A stretch of 64,000 bases of DNA from Oreocharis arfaki (GCA_013398015.1 VZRR01003431.1:78475-142474), one strand, 5' to 3'; positions 36,617-51,210 are shown, counted from the first letter of the stretch. Notes: generated by a model not told the origin, from the letters alone. Program-made: numbers and translations.

Positions 36617-36639
36617 GAAAAAATTTTTAAAATTTTTTC
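36617..36639. repeat. Perfect 11-bp A/T inverted repeat
   Basis: The left arm GAAAAAATTTT (36617-36627) and right arm AAAATTTTTTC (36629-36639) are exact reverse complements around one T. Low complexity makes chance plausible. Confidence 0.85.
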
Positions 36640-39600
36640 TTAAAACACAACGGCTTTCAATACAAGGCACAATTCACCATGTGTTTTCTCAGGATCAAAA
36701 AACCATTAGGTAAAAAAAAAATGTGATATTATAATGACTTTATAAAACTTGATATTCATTTTCAGGATTTTGTAACATTTATAAAAGAATAATGAAACAC
36801 AGAAATTGTTAAGAAAACCCCCTGAAATTTCATTCGAATTATAAATTCACTTACTTTCAAGGGTCTAAAAGCATTAAGGTTATCTTAAATGTTTTTAAAG
36901 CTGGCTCTGTAAAAAGAGGTACACAATCTTATGGAATGTGCCAAAATGGGATGTCTGTCACAATTTTTTTTTCCATTTAAAATGAAAACATAACTATTCT
37001 TTAATAGCTGGAGATGTAGACTGGGCTAACGTGCACAGGAGTAACTGATGAAATTAAAAGGGGAAGGTCACAGACTGTAACTGAATTGTCCAACCATGAC
37101 TCATGACAATAATTGAGTTTTTAAATGTCCTTGTTTGACCAGGCTTCATAATTCTCAAATCCCAGTTGACTCTCCATGCCACCTGTCCACATTCCCAATT
37201 GGAAAGACAGGATGAAGCCCGTTTTTCTACATTTTTAGAACCCTCCAAAACCACTTTCGAATCCTGAATTTATGGCTGCATCTGTAAGTACAAGACTCGG
37301 TAATAAATGAAGTGTTTTTCCAGTGTTTCTTAGCATATATTAATTTAAGCAAAATTATTCTTGAGGAAAAAATATCCAACTAATCAGTATTAGGAAAACA
37401 AGGTTTTTACCTTTTTTCAGCTGATGTAGTTTATGGCTTGTATGTACACTAATCAATTTATTCCAGCTTAAAATACCCTAATGGGCCTCTTGTCCTTCAG
37501 CAGAGGAAAGCTGCTCTTTAATCTGTGAATTTGCATAGATCAGATTACGTGTTAGGCTTCTAATACTGTCTTCATCAAGACTCTTCAAAGATCTGCTTTT
37601 ATGTATCAGAATACAAAATCCATAACTCTTAACAGGGCTTGAAATCAGAAATTATGTGCTACTCTGTAGAAGCTCACCTCTGAGTCTATTTATGAAATAG
37701 AAACATTATTACAGATAGAGGTGATGAAAATTTAAAATACATTAGAATTCCTTGAGCCTAAGGGTTTTTGAGGGGGAGGCGTAAAAATATTGTCTGAATT
37801 CTTTTTTTTTTGCCTTCTCGCTGCTTCTAAATATTCTTTCAGACCTACATAAACTATTTTTAAAGAATCAACTTTCCCAGTTTCAAGAACAGAGCTTTTG
37901 ATGTTTCCTAGCTGCTAGAGGCTAATAAGAGTCAAGTTTGAATAAAGCATGTGTTTTCCTTGGTGAGAAATACAATGATATGATCTTTTGCTCAGCAAAC
38001 AGAAGTCAATGATAAATCTCATTTATTTTTAATAAGAAAGACTCCTTATTTTCAATGTGACTGTAAATAATTAGCCCAGCAACAAAGTAACATAACACCT
38101 TCTGGGATACTGACATTTCATAACCATCTAGTGTTTCATGCAAAAAATATTTTTTTAATAAATAGTACTGAAGAAATATAATCAAAATTGCTTAAGAAAT
38201 TATGAAAACTAAGAAGCTCTTCACTTTTGATCAGTTCAAAGGGATCAAAAGAGAACAATGGCTTAGAATTCCTCAGCAGCATCTTGTAGCTTCTGTGATG
38301 AACAGAGATGAGAAACCCATCATTTTATACCCAGATGAGTTCTTTCTCTATGTTTTCTTCTGTCTGAAAGTCCAAACTATATCGACAATTTATACCAACT
38401 GGCATCATTGTATGTGTCATGAGGATACCTGGCCCTGAAAACTGAAGCACAATTGCTAAGTTATTTTATGCACAGTAAACAGTTGGCAAGATAATAATTA
38501 ATTTTCAGTTGCTAACAGCTTGGAGTTCCTCCCAACAGGAAAGGAAGAGGTGACAATCACAATTAAATTACAGTTCTCTGAGCCTTACATCTCCTCTCTC
38601 TGAACTCTTGTGAGCTGGGAAAGAAATGACATGTAACATTTTTAAAGTAAATGTCTACAATGAGAGTTATTCCTTTGAAAATGTAGCACACAGCTCATTA
38701 CCTCTAAGTAACATCAATCTCAGACACCATATGTGAGAATATACTTTCCCAAGGTCAGACTCTGTAACATTTTCTGCCGAACTGCATCTCAGGCTGATGG
38801 CTGCATATGCTCCCTCTAAAAGAATGGAATTAATTGAAATGCCACAAGCTTCTGCTCTTGCTACAGTAATCCTCAAGCTATCTGACTAAAAAGGGGAAGC
38901 ACAGGCAACCCAAAACACATGCTAGATGATAGAAATGCAAGATAAAAATGTTAAAGGCACGTTCTAAATGCCAGCATTACGTGACACAGGCATCCACCAC
39001 TGAGGCCAAGAACTGAGGGGCTTGGCACCACAGACCCCATGAGGAGGAGCTACTCCTGCAGCGCTGCTCCCCAGGGAAAGACTCTCCCCATACCACCAGG
39101 GGCTCAAAGATGAAGGGAGTATGACTCAAGGCATCAGTGTGCAGAAAGACTCTCATTATGCTCAATTTTAAAAAACGAGTACAGGCAGAAATGCTCTGGT
39201 GATGTGCCATCTGTACAGTTAGACATCTTTTTTTGACATCTGATATTCTGGAGATCAAATTATGTCGTAAGAATAGGAATCAAATAGAAGGGATATGCAA
39301 AATGCTCGCTTCTCATCATCCTGGCTTGTTAACCAGATACTTCATTACAGCCAGTGTGGTTCCTGCACTGCATGGAGGTAAGTGGAAGTCATGCCACATT
39401 GTGTAGAACAAGTACAGCACCTGCACTCCAGGTTTTTGTCCACAATATGGAGGCTGTAGCACCACTGCCCTCTTCCCATGAGACACGACATAACAGTCTG
39501 AACTGAAAATTTATGAGCAGTTTAAGGGACTGGTTACTTCTGATATCATGGACAACGAATGATAAAAATGTGCAAATTATGAGTGCACATGCAAGGGAGT

Positions 39601-42600
39601 GTGAGAGAGAAAAATTAGCAGGTGCATTCAATTCCATGTTGCTTGCAATTATTCCAAATAAATGAAATAGAATTTATATTCTGATAATGTAACACATGTA
39701 ATTTATTACTGTGAAATAGATGCAGTGGGAAAAAACCTAGTCTTATGACTTTGAAAACAATAAATGCTGAATTATTTAAAAATATTTCCAAAATATCCAC
39801 AGGAAGTACAGAAATATCACAGACTAATTACCTGCAAAAATGTCATTTGAAAAAGCAGCTCTTTCATTGTAGATGAAACATCTTAGATAAAAACAAACAG
39901 AAAGCCCCTGCATCTGTTCTGAAAATTAATGTGGTTGTAAAATACCCCAAATTCTCCTTTATCTGTCATGCTTTTCATGCCTGCTTCAGCGTATTTGAAA
40001 CACTGAAAAGGTTTGTGTATGTATAAGCTCTCACTTGGCACTACTTCTGATTAGTTTTATATACAGTAATCAAAATTAATTGCAACTGTTCCTTAAACAA
40101 CATTATTAAGGTATTTTTGCAGGCTGTGGTGCCCCACATGTTTTAAGTGGCCTAGAAGAATATAGAAAGACATTTTTCTTGGCTTTAAAACTCTCCATTC
40201 TGCTAGCAGTAAGGACACAATGACAGAGCTGGAAAGAGTTTATTGGCTGAGAGTAAGTCTTACTAAAAATGCTTTTTTTGGACATGGCCAAATTACTCAC
40301 AATTTCAAGCCAGATTTGGCAAAGAATTCTAGCTGAACAAAAATCCTGGGATAGATTTTTGACTTTTTAGAAGTAATTTTCTAAACAAATTGTTTCGACC
40401 TTTTGTTCTGGAAAAGGATTTTCATTTCAAGATTGACCTACTTTAAAAAAAGCTGCAGGAAGTATTGTTGAAGTGAGATCCATGTTTTTTCAACTAAAAC
40501 AAAATTATTTTTTGTCATTACAGCCTTCATACCATAACACTCATATTTTGTACTCTGCTATATAGAAACTCCCATGCAATGGCTGACAAAAGAGGAAGAG
40601 AAGACAAAAGATCTGCTCGCACATTATTTTGTGCCTATATACTGTCATAAACCTTGTTGATATTATGATTTTATTTTCTTCCTCCAAAAGTATCAAATTT
40701 TGCCCTCCGGTACAGTTCTCTGTTCCAATCCAATCCTTACTGAAGTCTTTGATTTACTACTATGTCAACAATATGGATGTATATTGTGGTATTAAAAAAA
40801 AAGTGATGACTCCTTATGGTCAGAGATAAATGTTGTTGCTGCTTACATTAACCTTTATTATGCCTATATAAATCAATGGTTTCCAACATAAGCTTTCCAG
40901 ATAAGAAATTAAATATAATCCTGTTTATATAACTACATGATGAATTTTACTCAAGGAGCACACTATTTTTATTAGAACTGGAATTATGATAGAAACTAAA
41001 ACAAAGTAAAAAAATCCTGAAAAAAGATTAAATATAGCCCCTCTACTGAAGCTAAATACAATGGATCTCATTTAGAAAAGGGCAGACTTTCCTGAATGTC
41101 AGCTGACACATGGTTCATTTAACTGGAATTGCTGTTTACATCTCAAAATCAAGGCCAATTTTGACTCCTGTAGTTTACTTTGAGCTCCTGCTCATGAGGA
41201 AAATTCACACCTGACATGTACAAAGGCCTTCTAACAGCTCCAAACACACTCAAAGATGATTTTTTTCTGGTTTAACCAAAGGCTAAACTAATAAAAAATA
41301 CTGCAGTTGCAAAGTCAAACACTAAAAATTCTAGGAAATGTCAAAATTATGCCTATTTGTCCCACCTTAATTCACCCTGCATATGTTTACTTCTAGGAAT
41401 TAATGCATTGTCGTGCATTAGAGTCAGATCTTTCAAACCATAAGCCATAGGCATAGTACTCATTACCAGGATGTAGTCTCGCTTACAACCCCCAAAGCAC
41501 AGCAATTATCACAAGGACAAAAGCAGCACTTTTATTCAAGCATAAGTTAATTGAGAGTCGTGTAACAGGACAACCACGAAACTATGAAGTCTCTACTCAC
41601 AGAACAACTTCCCAGAACGAGAAGGAAGGAATCATACAGCATAAATGCATGTCCTGACTGTTCTTTCTTAGGATTTTTAGGAGAACTTCTTGCCAGATTT
41701 TCTCCCCTCTTTCCATTTGTACAGGTTGATGTGTACCAGAGGTGTGCATATGTCTGGATCCCTTGCACACCTATTTCTGCATAGTTTGCATTGCATTCTG
41801 GGATGCTATGAAATTAAAAGAACTATGAAAATACAAAACAGGGCTGTTTTTAATGATGGGTATCTATGAGACTGCAAAAATAGCTATAGATATTGATGCT
41901 CTGTAAAACAGTGGAGAGATTCAATGTGCCCTGCCTCAGTCTTCTGATCCTGCTCATTGCAGAACACAGCAGCTCCACTACTGAGCTCTGTCCTCAGGTT
42001 TGGGATCTTTGTCCTCCTGTCTCACACTTCAAAGAGAAGTGTGCTTAGGTTTTTTACTTAATTTATATTGCAGTTATTCTGAGAAAAAAAAAAAGTTCAA
42101 AATATATGTAAATAGTTTTATTGACAGTTCTAAGCTTTAAATTTATAATTATCCACTCTGTGTTCCTGTAGCTTTATGGCTCATGTATTTAGTCAATAAT
42201 AACGTTAAAATCACACTCAAAACAGTTCACTGAAAACATCCAAACACTAGATGACAATAAAACACACAGATTCCTTTGTGGTGGCATACATCTTTCTTAA
42301 ACAAAAACAACTCTTAAAAGTTTCTTCTACTAGATTTTCTATAAATTCAAAATAAAAGTGAAGATACTAAGTATAATTGATAGATTATAACTGTTAGTAT
42401 GGAGTTTAATGAAGCTTTTGAATGTGAAGATATTTATTATTTCTGGGTTTTTTATTAATGGGACTGAATTTAAATAAGCATTACCATCTTTCAAGGGACA
42501 ATGGCATTCTTCATTCATAATTTAAATATTCAAGGGAACCATAATTAAGAAAAATCACTCCACTTGCTTACTGCTGAATTAAGAGCTACTTCAAAGGCAT

Positions 42601-43275
42601 TGGGACATAAAGTTCATGAAACATCCACCTCCACATAATACATATTACTACCACATGTTATTTTTATTCCTCCAGTTGCTAATAGCGCTATTTGTCTTCC
42701 CAGAAATCAGAAGCAGCGTATGTGATAAGTGAGTACAATGTAAGAAAGGCTTCACATGGAAGGTACATTTATATCACTTATGGAGTTGGTCCACGGAGTG
42801 TGGCACTCTGTGTGAACTGGCAAGCATAATGCCATGGTGGTTGTGCTGGTGCACTGTTTGTATCAGCTGCAGAGTTAAAAAAAAAAAAAATTAAAAATCA
42901 AGTACTCTTTTTTACAAGCACAATAAATCCAGGGTACAACATACAAGTCTATTTGTGAAACCTATACAACAGATATTGGAATCAATGGTACTCGAGAAAC
43001 ACAATTTTATGAAAAATGTGTTTAGCATTTACAAGTGATGCTTACTAATGTGATCTCTTTCAATGATTCAGAAGAAATTACTAAGGTAGCTATTAAGATC
43101 TGCTGAATCATTCATGGAACATGCTAAGCACAATTCCCTGGTAATGCAAGCTGATTTGAACAGATTAAATTTTAAATTCAAAGTGCATGTGAGCTGTAAA
43201 AGAAATTACTCAGTGTCAGTGAAGCTTAACTGTCTATAGAAAACACCAGAAGCTCATCCTTAATTTATTTTTACA
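36640..43275. other. Gene-free AT-rich sequence
   Basis: Many short frames on both strands, none gene-like. 38990-39110 is locally GC-richer and open on the minus strand (38977-39258) without a recognised product. No younger repeats were recognised. Confidence 0.65.
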
Positions 43276-43279
43276 ATCT

Positions 43280-43311
43280 GGGGGAGGAGGGATGAGGAGG
43301 AGGAAAACAAA
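43280..43311 (+). repeat. Short purine-rich tract
   Basis: About 30 bases of G/A, starting with five G's and continuing GGAGG-like, with a single T. It lies about 50 bp from the AT-rich homeodomain-type motif cluster. Confidence 0.7.
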
Positions 43312-43362
43312 CCAAGACGGCGAGAGAAAATTGAGACACCAGTAAACTGGTGAATGTGTTTT

Positions 43363-43392
43363 CATAATTAATTGTTGATTAGTTGTTAATTA
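43363..43392. promoter_or_regulatory. Cluster of homeodomain-type core motifs
   Basis: Within 30 bp there are TAATTA, TTAATTG, GATTAG and TTAATTA cores, the sites bound by many homeodomain proteins. AT-rich DNA yields such cores often, so function is only a possibility. Confidence 0.22.
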
Positions 43393-43394
43393 CA

Positions 43395-46300
43395 GAATAA
43401 AATCCAGCTGCAGAAAGAAAAATATATATATAAATGTATTGTCTTTCATTAAAATACAAAGATATACTTAGAAACTAAGTTTCTCCAAGTTGTGTGAGGG
43501 AGAAACATAAATGTTACATTATAGAGACCATTATACAGTGCATGTATGTTTAATATACTACCAACTGTTTAGATTTTTTTTTCTAATCCTACTACGTAAC
43601 AAAGTATTGCATATTATATGCATATTTAATACACAAGGAAGACATCGTTATTTAATGGAGATGTCTCTAAAAGACAGAAAAAATATCAGCAGAGTTTCTG
43701 AGCTGTTCGTATCTACCTGGTTAAGGCATCTTAAAGGAGAACAAGAAGAAAGAAAGTTATATGCTACTAGATTTCTTATCCTGAACATTCCATTCCTCTT
43801 TGCACATGTGAGGTTACTCTTGACATGTTGGATTCATTTGTGGCCTTGCAGTGTCGTACTTCAAAGATGTAAGATATTGAATCCATCTACGCAATACCTT
43901 CAGTATGCAGAATTCTTGCCCTGCAATAACATTATTTCATAATCCCAGATGATACTCAGCAGTAAACACAAAGGTTTTTACATTGGTGAGTTAATACCTC
44001 CACAGTCTAAGAACTCCTTTGCAATAGGGTATTATCAAAGTCTATCATCAAAGTCTTCCTGTGGGGCGTTCTCATTAGTAATATGTCGGACACTTAAATT
44101 TCTAATCAGCAGGTCAAACTATAGCATTTGCAGCTTTAACTTAAGCAATAATCTCCCCCAAATCAATCAATCAATACTACTGGATAGCAACTGGTACATA
44201 GTAAATTGCATGTTTCTAGTGCTGCCACATATCTTAGAGTAAAAATTTGTAACACTTTGTATCCTACAGTATTCAAAAGAGCATGAATGAAATATGAGGA
44301 ATAATAATGGGCCAGTAAAGAACAGTAAATAGGAATAACATACATAAAAGAAAAGAAAAAAGCCTTTTTTTTTGTTAGCTCATAACTTGTTCTTGAAGGA
44401 TGTACCTTGAAGATATATACTCAAACATTACATAAAAATAAAAAAAATCACTGAACATAATGGGTTAAAATCCATAATAAGCCTTGAAAATTTTAATCTG
44501 TATTTTTACTTCTGATGCCTTCCAGAAGGGGTAGTTAGCTATTGAACAAGATCATGAAACAAGACTCCAGACACACAAAACAAGAATTGCAAAGGCTATA
44601 ACAAGTGTGGGACAGTGATGTGCCCCCTAAATTGGAGGCTGGAAGAAAAGCCTGGTGATTTATGTTTAGTCTTGATCAGTCAGACTGTGTTGATTGCATG
44701 AAGGCAGCTTGGGAGAGTCCATTAGTTTTATCTGCTTTTGGGTGCTAGGGTTCCCTCTGAGTCCTTCTGCCATTTAGAAGCACTGTACAGTATCTATAGC
44801 ATAGAATGCCATTCCTGCTCTCGGTTCTGCTTGTCTCAAGCCTTGCCACCAGTTTCTTTTGATCATGGATCTTCCAAAGTCACCTGCAATGCTCTCATTT
44901 TCAGATTCAATTTCTATCTTCTCTCTGGAGTCTCCTGCAAATCCTAATTTGACTCTGACTTTGAAGGCAAATTTGGGGATCACTGTACCAAAAGATGTTA
45001 TCACCACATTGTCTAGGTTAATATATGTACGCACATAAGTATCTACTTTGACTCAGGATATGACTATATATTTTTTTAAATTAAAAAGAATTCACAGAAC
45101 CTGGGCATTTATTTTGTCTCAGACAAGGAAATCAGTGGGTGTGCTAAGTGGTGTTTATTCAACAAATGCCTGTTCATTAAAACTATCCTTTTCAGGATCA
45201 GTTAACTTTCTTCTGATATTTATTTTGTTTTCCAGGCCTTGTGTGCTTCTGTGCTTATCTAAGCACTGTTCTGCAGATTATACTGAAAACTGCAGATAAC
45301 AAAGCCTCACTTTAGCTGACTGTAGGTGTACATCAAAAACGCATTCTTTGAAAATGCTGAGTAATCTCCTTCAGTCCCTACTGAACTGTTCGGAAAATGA
45401 GATTCATTAGTCTCACTAGGTTTAATTAAGAATAAAAAAAAAGTTCTGACCTACAAAGCTCTTCTTTTTTTCATCTCTGCTTTGTCATTATTTGAGTATT
45501 TGGCCACCTACCTGTGTTCTAGAGTGAGTACCTGCAAAGGACCTGTGGCGTATGTGGAAAGGTCATAGAAGCAACTACGTTTCAGGCATCTGCAATGTCT
45601 GAAAAGACACCTGTTACTTTTTTCTCCTCATTCTTTGCACGCATATTAGTTGACACTGACAAGATAAGATGTCAAAAATATTTAATGCCAGGTAAACATT
45701 AATTATGTGTTAGGAAACGCAGAGTGGGGAGCCTGTCTGAGCTCTCACTGTCAGACACAAAAATGCAGACACTGCCAAAATAAAGCAGAGCACCTCTCTG
45801 CCCAGAGGTTTGTATTTGAATGCTACATCAAGTAAGTGAGTTTAATTCAATAAACATGTCTCAGTCTCTTAAAGTATAAATTGTCACTCTATGAGAAAAG
45901 AAGTAAAGCAAGGGGGACATATACAGCTGACATCCCAAAAAATTAAGTAATATATTTATGGATTAATCAATGCAGTCTTCATAAAGGGAAAGACATTATA
46001 GAAGCACTGACTCAGTGAGATTTTTTATGTTAGAATAACGGGCTTGGAAGTGGAGGGAATCATAGCCAATCATCAGTGTTTTGGAGGGGCAGTTTCTCCA
46101 CAGCCACATCTATAATCAAAAAGCCACAGTTGAAAAGAACTCTCCACTATTGCACTACAACAACAAAAAAAAGAAGGTTTACTAGCCTGATTTTTCAATG
46201 TTTTCTGCTATTACAACATTCAGCACTGTTGGCTCTTGGCCTGATATAAGGCTTCACCACAGTATTGATAAATATAGCAGACAGGTTTTTGTGTGTGGCA

Positions 46301-49300
46301 CAAGGCAATAGTGTCAGACTGCCCATATTTTTGCAGTGGGAGAAAGGGAGCGTGGTGACCACTGACCGTGAGTCACAGCTGCAGGAGAAAAAGGACCCAT
46401 CTTGATGGCAAACTATGGCAGGCATTAGGACAGGATCTAAGAAGAAGAAAGGAAAAAAAAAAGACGACCAAATAAAGATTTCTAATATTTATTGATGGAT
46501 GGAAAAGTGAGCTAATAATAAGCCAGCACCCAGAAGTTCTGTCACATTTTAAGCATTCAAATATGTTGCCTGCAGTTCTGCTCAGACTTGCTGGAATTTT
46601 CTTCTTTACATATAAGGGGACAGAATGGGCAAGAAGGGAAAATGAAGGCCGAGAAAGTATAAATACAGAGTCACCAATATATAGCAGAGGTAAAAAAGGA
46701 GCAACTGTGGAAGTAAAATACAGTGTGTACACATTTTAAAAAGCAAATTCTTTCAAGAGAGCAAAAATTTAAAATTAACCATAAGTTGAACAGATCTAAT
46801 GGATGTAAGCATTATTGCCATGTCTGTCCAGTGTATCCCATCACTGAAGTTCTTCAATGACCAAGGCATATGACATTACAATGCTGCATTATGTACTGTA
46901 GTGAAATACAAACAATTCTCAATTAGGTAAGGTAAAACATGGGCTAAGAAACACACATATAAAGTATTAGGACATCTCACATGTCACACCCATTCCAACT
47001 CGAACAAATTAAACCCATTTGTATTGTGTCCTTGTGTCTAGGGACTACACCTTGATAAATAAATTGGAGCCAGGAAGAGAAAGACTGACTCAAGGATGGT
47101 ATACTTCAGGGTCTGAGGACTGAAACTGGCCCATGGGCACAACACCTCTCACACACCTTTCTTTAAAGAATCTGCTGCCAGCCCTGAAAGGAGGGTGAGA
47201 AGGCATCTCTCTAGAAGAGGAAGGTAGCATAAACACACTGCAGAGGAAAAGTCAGGAGACTCCCTCTGTCCATTTTCCACACAAGAGAGATTATTGGCCA
47301 TAGAGGGCATCGGAGAAAAGTTTACGCAAATCTCCAAGTTTTTAAAATATGTCACATATAAAGCTGAACTATTTTACCCTAAATTCCACATAGTGACTTA
47401 TCCAGAGGGCACAATAAACACTGCACAAAACCTATGTCTGGCAATCCTGCTATTTAGTGGTTTAAGTCTAAAAAATAGCCCTTTCATCAGCCTGCACTGC
47501 CAACTAAATCTTCAAATGCTGTAGTTATGATCTCCATTATCAGATGTTAGACTTCTAAGCTCCCTTGCTGTTTTTGTGACCTCAGCTTTCCAGTATTCCC
47601 TTCTCTTTTAAATAAAGTCAGCTACTATAACAATGCTGAGAGCAAGCTTACCACAATGACTACAGTACTTTTCACATCGCTTGTATTTCATTTTTAAATT
47701 TGAAGGCCATTAAAACAACACTCATCTTCTGTGGCTCGGGAACACATTCTAGCTAGGTCAAATGATCTCTTTTTATCATACAAAGCAGACACTGTAGATA
47801 AATCAAGTCCTCCCTGTCTGTTTAAGATGCAGCTCACATTGACAGCTAAACACTGATCTAGAGATCTAAAGATTTAGAAACCAGGCTTATTTTTTAGTCT
47901 CTCCCTCTCTCACAAAGTGAATTAGATATTAAGGTTTTAATCAGGTGTTTATTCAGTGCAACTGGATTGTTTGGCTTGGTGGAATGGAGGGGGCTTCTTC
48001 ATGTTTGAAAAATTAGAAGAAGGCAAAAGGAAACAAGTTTTATGTATGATTTATAATTTTTGATTCTTATTTCTTGAAGAATGCTACTTTGAATTATTGG
48101 ATGCTGGTTTTGTACAACTACGTATTGCCAAAACTATTTCCAGAGCTAAAGAATAAACCTCTTTTTGAAGCATTATAAAATTTGTGTAAAAAAAATTAAC
48201 GGACTCCAAGCACTAGTGGTAGCATGAGCGACTAACAAGACAGACAAAAAATCCAAAATTCAAACACGCAAGCTTTTATTTAAATGGTCTTTGACATTAG
48301 CTGCAATTTGGTGAGCATTCATTGAGTGGATTATCTTGGTCAGATAAAATAATTACAGCAAACCACATTAAACAGGCCGATTTTTAAAGGTTGTTTCTTT
48401 TGTTGCTTGAACTATTCATTTAGCCTACTCATCACTGTTAGCATTCTGAAATATTCTTTGCTATTTCATGCATGTCTTTCACCTTATTATAGCTTCAGCT
48501 TCCTCTTTCATGGTTTAACTCACTTAACTAGTAAAAACTGGATTGTTCCATGCTCCCTTTGTAGCTCTTCATTGGCTTTTGTTTTTCAGTCATGCCTGTT
48601 TTCATGGGCATCTATGCACTGCTCAAGAGGAAATTTGGTGCATCTACACAGGAGTTGGGCTAATCCTAATATGCTTCTGAGAATGTCTGTAAAACAGCTA
48701 GAAAGCTCATTACTGTGTTCTTTCCGCATTGCATTTTTTCCTTTTTAAATATTATTTTCTGTTCTATCATGAGGTTCAGTATCTAGATTTTTCATTTCCC
48801 CATGCTGTTTGATTATCATCTTCTTATAGAATGTGCTTCATATTTCACAAGTTTAAAACGAAGAAATGTCATTCCTACTACGACAATTGGAGGAGGATAG
48901 CTGAATATAATATAACCAGAGAAGAAACTTATAAATCTTTCAGACTGCACACAAGGATGTGCTGTCTTCCTTTTCAATGGCAGTTGTTGTCAAGTGCGTT
49001 GCAGAAAGCCTACTACCCTTCCAAAGTTGAGACTTTCTATTTTTCCAAATCTGACATAAGCAAAGACACCTGGGCTAATTATGCATTTTCATCAGCCATC
49101 ATTCACTTGCTACATTCCTTCAGACCATCTTCTTAAAAAAAGACAAACAGACAAACAAAGGAAAACAGAGCACATCCTTGAACTTAACTACGGCTTGTGA
49201 TCAACACTATAAGTATTAAAAAGAGGTATCCCTTGGGAAGTGGATAGGCATGAAAACGAGCTTTTGCAAGGGCAAAAATGTGCAAGTTTTTTCCACGGTT

Positions 49301-49305
49301 CAGAG
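43395..49305. other. Gene-free AT-rich sequence
   Basis: Holds a 143-codon plus-strand frame at 43511-43942, a 119-codon minus-strand frame at 46373-46732 and a 113-codon plus-strand frame at 48407-48748, all without recognisable features. A four-unit AATC microsatellite lies at 44161-44175. Nothing else was supported. Confidence 0.65.
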
Positions 49306-49308
49306 ATA

Positions 49309-49335
49309 TTACAATGCAACCCATTTGCATTGTAA
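49309..49335. repeat. Perfect 11-bp stem with 5-base loop, containing an octamer
   Basis: TTACAATGCAA (49309-49319) pairs exactly with TTGCATTGTAA (49325-49335) across CCCAT. The segment 49323-49330 is ATTTGCAT, the reverse complement of the POU-factor octamer ATGCAAAT. The stem is far too short for a microRNA precursor. Confidence 0.85.
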
Positions 49336-51180
49336 AAATTAAAAACATCTTAGAAATTTAAAAAAAAAAAGTCAAATCCTTCCTTTTTAATTGAGTGGAG
49401 AGGAAAAACTACTTATATGCTGGTTGGGGCTGCAAGGGTATGCCTTGAAATACTGATGGAGAACCCCTCCATTGCAGACTTCATTTGCAGGTTGGAAGAA
49501 CCCTAGACTGAGAGCACAAGATATCACTGGGGAGTTTGGTTTGTAAAAGAAAAATCTATAGGATCTTCCCTCTATAGTCTATAGGCTCTGTCAAAACCAA
49601 TGTTCTCTTACTCACTGAGCTTGTGGTTACACGATGATTTTCAAGATCCTGTGTACTTGTGCTAATCCATAAAAAAACCCAACGCAAACTTCTGAGGGCT
49701 CGGGCACCTAATCAGAGTGAAACCCTGTTATCCTGGAGGTGTTTAATAGCTTCACAAAGCTTTTATTCAATTTTTTTTTTTTTCTGATCTAGAATTGCAA
49801 GGTTTGAGGAACTCCAGCTTCCACTTTCCAACTGATTGCTTGAAACTCCACTACATTGACTGTCTAGTCGTTTGGCGTTTGTGAATTATGCAGCACGCAA
49901 TCACGGCACACACTGAGTGGCTAATCTACCATGAACTTCGCTCTCAGAATCTGTGAGGGGAAAGAAGTGTGAAACAGCAATTGGCATGAGAATACAACTA
50001 TAAATTAAGTAACATTAAGTTGATTATACAAAGTAAAGTAGACAAGGACACTGCCTACTGCATATCGCACTGCTTTCTAGCAAGCAATTTCTGTAGACTG
50101 GGAAAGCAGTGGTATACCGCACAGGGTTTGGAGCTGGTTTTTTTGGTGGGGGAGGACTGAGGAGTGGAAATTTATCTTCTTAATTAGTGATTCTCACCTT
50201 TCTCTTGTGAGAGTAATTCTGCACTGGCATATCACTATTGCATCATTTGGATGAATTCTATATAATTAGTTTTTAGTAAGTCTTCATGGAATACAAATCT
50301 TTAATCATCATTGATGGCTTTCTCTGAATTCCTTCCAACTTTCTGGTTTCCAGCTTGTCCAGGATTAAAACCTACTCCTTGCAGCACTTGCAAAGGACAG
50401 CTTGCTCCTGAGATCTGTGTGCATTAATACAAGATGATCCAGTAGGAAAGCTGTTAGAGTGGGCACAGTTTCTGAATAATTGGCCAAAAAAAATGTGGAC
50501 TATAACTTACATTTGAATTCTGATGCATAAACTCTCTAATTAGAGAATATGAGGCTTCCCCAGGCTCCAACTGAATTAATACTGATAAAAGGCGTTTATA
50601 GGTCAGAGAGGCTAACATTACTGCCTAGTAAGAATACACCTCATGCATTCAAATGTTCCACTCACACCAATGATAAATAAATAGAAGAAAATTAGTTAAC
50701 AGCAATGAATTACAGTATATAATGTTGTATCACATAAAGATTTCTGTCAATTGAATGTTAATCCTCTTTCACAGACCTTTTAACATGAACAGCACAAATC
50801 CTTAAAGGAATCAGCTAGAAGCCTCTGTCTATCATAAAAAATGACCATATGCTTCCACCCCAATTGTTAACTGCTGCATCCCTTACACTCCATCTTCTTT
50901 TGAAGCCTTTAACGAAATACCTTGTCAGAAATCTGTCTGGCTATGGTCTCCCATGTTCTGCAGGCAGCTGACTATATTAGTACTTCAGGTGAATCCCAAG
51001 GGAAAAGGTGGCAGCTGAGCTGGAGCTGCATTAGACTGTAAGTCAGTGCAGTTTGGCTGTTGTTAATTTGAATTTTGTGTTAATAATTGAAGTAGTAAGT
51101 CCTGTCCTACAAATGTCAAGAACAGAAATGGACAGGCACTGAGTGAGCCTCTGTGAAGTTGTGATGCTGGCAAGAAGAGC
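49336..51180. other. Gene-free sequence with a small CpG cluster
   Basis: 49866-49905 has four CpG dinucleotides in about 40 bp, unusual for this CpG-depleted window, but it is far too small for a CpG island. No gene or recognised repeat. Confidence 0.6.
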
Positions 51181-51182
51181 CC

Positions 51183-51210
51183 GTACAGTGTTGAGAAAGT
51201 ACAGTGTTGA
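51183..51210. repeat. 12-bp direct repeat, 16-bp period
   Basis: GTACAGTGTTGA occurs at 51183-51194 and again at 51199-51210. It is a minor local duplication. Confidence 0.85.

Noticed and set aside
39085..39105. 'accaccaggggctc', similar to a CTCF core
   Set aside because: It lacks the GGGCGC-type second half, so it is a weaker match than 36416-36429.
43511..43942. 143-codon plus-strand open frame
   Set aside because: No domain or exon structure; its hydrophobic runs come from T-rich sequence.
49309..49335. Stem-loop as microRNA precursor
   Set aside because: An 11-bp stem is far too short and the flanks do not extend the pairing.
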